Part shown: piece after piece, positions 62,175-64,000 of the stretch
How the letters are laid out: each line of letters begins with the position of its first letter
Position numbering within the stretch: the stretch's first letter is position 1
From: Monarcha castaneiventris obscurior
Taxonomy: Eukaryota > Chordata > Aves > Passeriformes > Monarchidae
Reading direction: 5' to 3'
Length of the DNA stretch: 64,000 nucleotides
NCBI GenBank assembly: GCA_026261815.1
Contig: JAMPIT010000379.1
Location: 18,960,501 to 19,024,500, forward strand
The notes under the pieces: generated by a model
What the model was told of the DNA's origin: nothing
What the model saw: the letters and a program-made list of their open reading frames with translations, nothing else
The model's database searches: none
Made by a program: the position numbers and the translations under genes

Positions 62175-63326
62175 CTAAGTCCTGCCACATTTTCTACAAC
62201 ACAAATAAATAAATACACAGGTTGTGAGTGGATTAAGGACCAAATATTTCATGAACGTGTACTATGTTCTGATGTATTTTCTCCTTTTCACTGGCATTTA
62301 ATTTCTAAAAATCTTAGTGTATCAAATTACGTGGGGTTACAGCAGCCCTTCTCGCCATGTAGTGCAGAAATGCAGTGTAACTACAGATCTCCTTAATAAA
62401 CCCTAACGCCCATTATTAGTTTGTAATTTAAGACATGTGAATTCACTGCAAATGAAGAGGGAACAAGAAGTTTCACTTTAATGCACACTACTAATGTATC
62501 TCATGGCAGCTATAAATCATGTAACTGCTAATTTGGCATCCAGACATATAGAAGGGAAAGTTTTCACAGCCAAATATTTTTCTTTGCTTTTCTTTTGTAA
62601 ACAGAAGATGAAAAGAAATACTTGGACTCTTAAGAAAAAATGCTCTTAATTGAGCCATTCATTACTTAAGAATTTGGGTTCAGATCTTCAAAGAAATCTG
62701 TCATTTTGTGTTTTGTTGCAGTATCTATGTCTTAAAATGGTTTTAGTAATTTTTTTAACCACTAAAGTGTTCTCTGCTTGTGAAAATCACTTAAATTTTG
62801 ACACAAAGATACTTTGATCCGGAAAAGATGATGTTTCAATCACTGTTACGTAGCAGCTGCCTTAAAGTTTCTAATTTTTTTTTCTTTACACCAAAAGCAT
62901 AGAATACTTTAACCATTTTATCTGTCTTAAATAAAAAGCCTGCAATAGCTTTAGGTGCTTAATATGGGTAGGAGAAGCATGCTTTCAAGTAATGGAAAAA
63001 TAATAGGAAAAGCCAAAATGAACGTGCAGAGCTCTATTATAAATCTCTTTTTCCCCAGTATGATTTGGAAGTTCATTTCAGAGGGAGAGCTGAAGATAAT
63101 TTCTTTCATTCCCCAGCATCACAAGAGCATGCTTTACAATGTTGGATGTTGCCATGTAAAAGGGAGGTTTAAACTCATTCTCCTCAAGGGTGAGAATTCA
63201 GAGCAGGCAGTGAGCTATGAGGCAGCATGAGCAGCTTTCTCAGTTTGGCACTGCTGACTAAAGGAAGGCAGTTGGAAGAGCATCAGTAATGCTCAGATCA
63301 TGACAGTGAGTCTCTTAGGACTTTTC

Positions 63327-63745
63327 ATAGAATCATAGAATTGTTTAAGTTGAAAAGGATCTTTAAAATCATCGAGTCCAATTTAAATTCAGCACTGTTA
63401 TCTTCACCACTAAGCCATGCTACAACCACATTTTTTTGGAACACTTTCAGGAATGGTGGCTCAACCACTTCCAATAACCCTTTCTTTATAACTCCTTTAA
63501 TGAAGATTTTTTTCCTAATACCAAATACAAACTTCCCCTGGCACAACTTGAAGCCATTTCCTCTCATCCTGTCACTTGTTACTTGAGGGAAGAGACTGAT
63601 CCCGACCTCCCTACAACGTCGTTTCAGGTAGTCATAGAGAGTGATAAGGTCCCCTCTGACCCTCCTTCCCTCCAGGAAAAACAAGCCTAGATCTCTCACC
63701 CACTCCTCATATGACTTGTGCTCCAGTAACTTCTAATAACAGATG
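63327..63745 (-). mobile_element. CR1 LINE fragment with 3' end
   Basis: Begins TCATAGAATCATAGAATTGT, has ATCATCGAGTCCAATTTAAA, and continues through AGTGATAAGGTCCCCTCTGA and CTCATATGACTTGTGCTCCA. Reverse complement of the CR1 3' region; 5' truncated. May extend weakly past 63745. Confidence 0.93.
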
Positions 63746-64000
63746 GAGATTCTCCTTAGCCCTCCTTTTCTTGCTGATTTATTTATAGCACAATTTTTTT
63801 GCCGGTTTTTACAGCAGTAGCCAGATTAAGTTCTACTTGGGTTTTGGCCCTTCTAGTTTTTCTCCCTGCATAACCTCACAACATCCTTGTAGTCCTCCCA
63901 CATTGTCTACTCTCTCAAGTCAAGGTTTTAAAAGGTTAAAATTTTAGTTAAGGGTTAGAAGCAATTTGTATTGATTAGGATTTAAGGTAGAAAAACAAAA
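63746..64000. other. Unassigned sequence at window end
   Basis: May hold a further diverged piece of the adjacent CR1. Otherwise nothing recognised. Confidence 0.3.

Larger units (their letters stand above)
59691..63324. other. Gene-poor region, no gene recognised
   Basis: AT-rich, with a poly-A tract at 61361-61379 and a microexon-like signal at 60539-60559 listed separately. Nothing else recognised. Confidence 0.5.

Noticed and set aside
63325..63699. 124-codon minus-strand ORF
   Set aside because: Falls entirely inside the CR1 copy at the window end.
1..64000. tRNA, rRNA, CRISPR arrays and intact endogenous retroviruses
   Set aside because: None recognised on either strand by eye. Diverged LTR fragments cannot be excluded without a repeat search.

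Overview
This window is vertebrate nuclear DNA from a bird. It has long introns, weak AT-rich intergenic sequence, one strong CpG island, and about ten truncated copies of the avian LINE CR1, several with the typical CR1 3' tail. There are no bacterial features. A passerine or other neoavian bird is likely, but the species cannot be fixed from the sequence.

The only protein-coding gene I can support fully is interleukin-7 (IL7) on the minus strand. Five coding exons (15490-15481, 12089-11947, 8111-8025, 7104-6952 and 5669-5523) join in frame with GT-AG borders into a 179-residue secreted cytokine. Its first residues, cysteine spacing and C-terminal Cys-Trp-Asn-Lys motif match mammalian IL7. 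The exons are too short and too diverged to stand out as open reading frames. The 3' UTR runs to about 4600 and has AU-rich pentamers and polyadenylation signals. A CpG island (14370-15970) covers exon 1 and the promoter, with an interferon-response element at 15733-15746.

Layout: 1-2120 is probably the 3' UTR of a plus-strand gene that converges on IL7. By the conserved amniote gene order this would be ZC2HC1A, but no coding part is present. 2120-4600 is a short intergenic gap with a CR1 fragment. 4600-15700 is IL7. 15970-64000 is a gene-poor upstream region with CR1 fragments, simple repeats, a long hexanucleotide mirror repeat near 36.8 kb, some GC-rich patches and a few unproven exon-like pieces.

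The points most worth a second look are at the IL7 5' end. Two upstream reading frames are stacked ahead of the IL7 start: the stop of the first overlaps the start of the second, and the second has a perfect Kozak context and overlaps IL7 out of frame. Intron 1 holds a 17-bp minisatellite of about 440 bp. It also holds a kappaB site next to a TATA-like box and a splice donor on the opposite strand. I did not find a novel multi-gene system.
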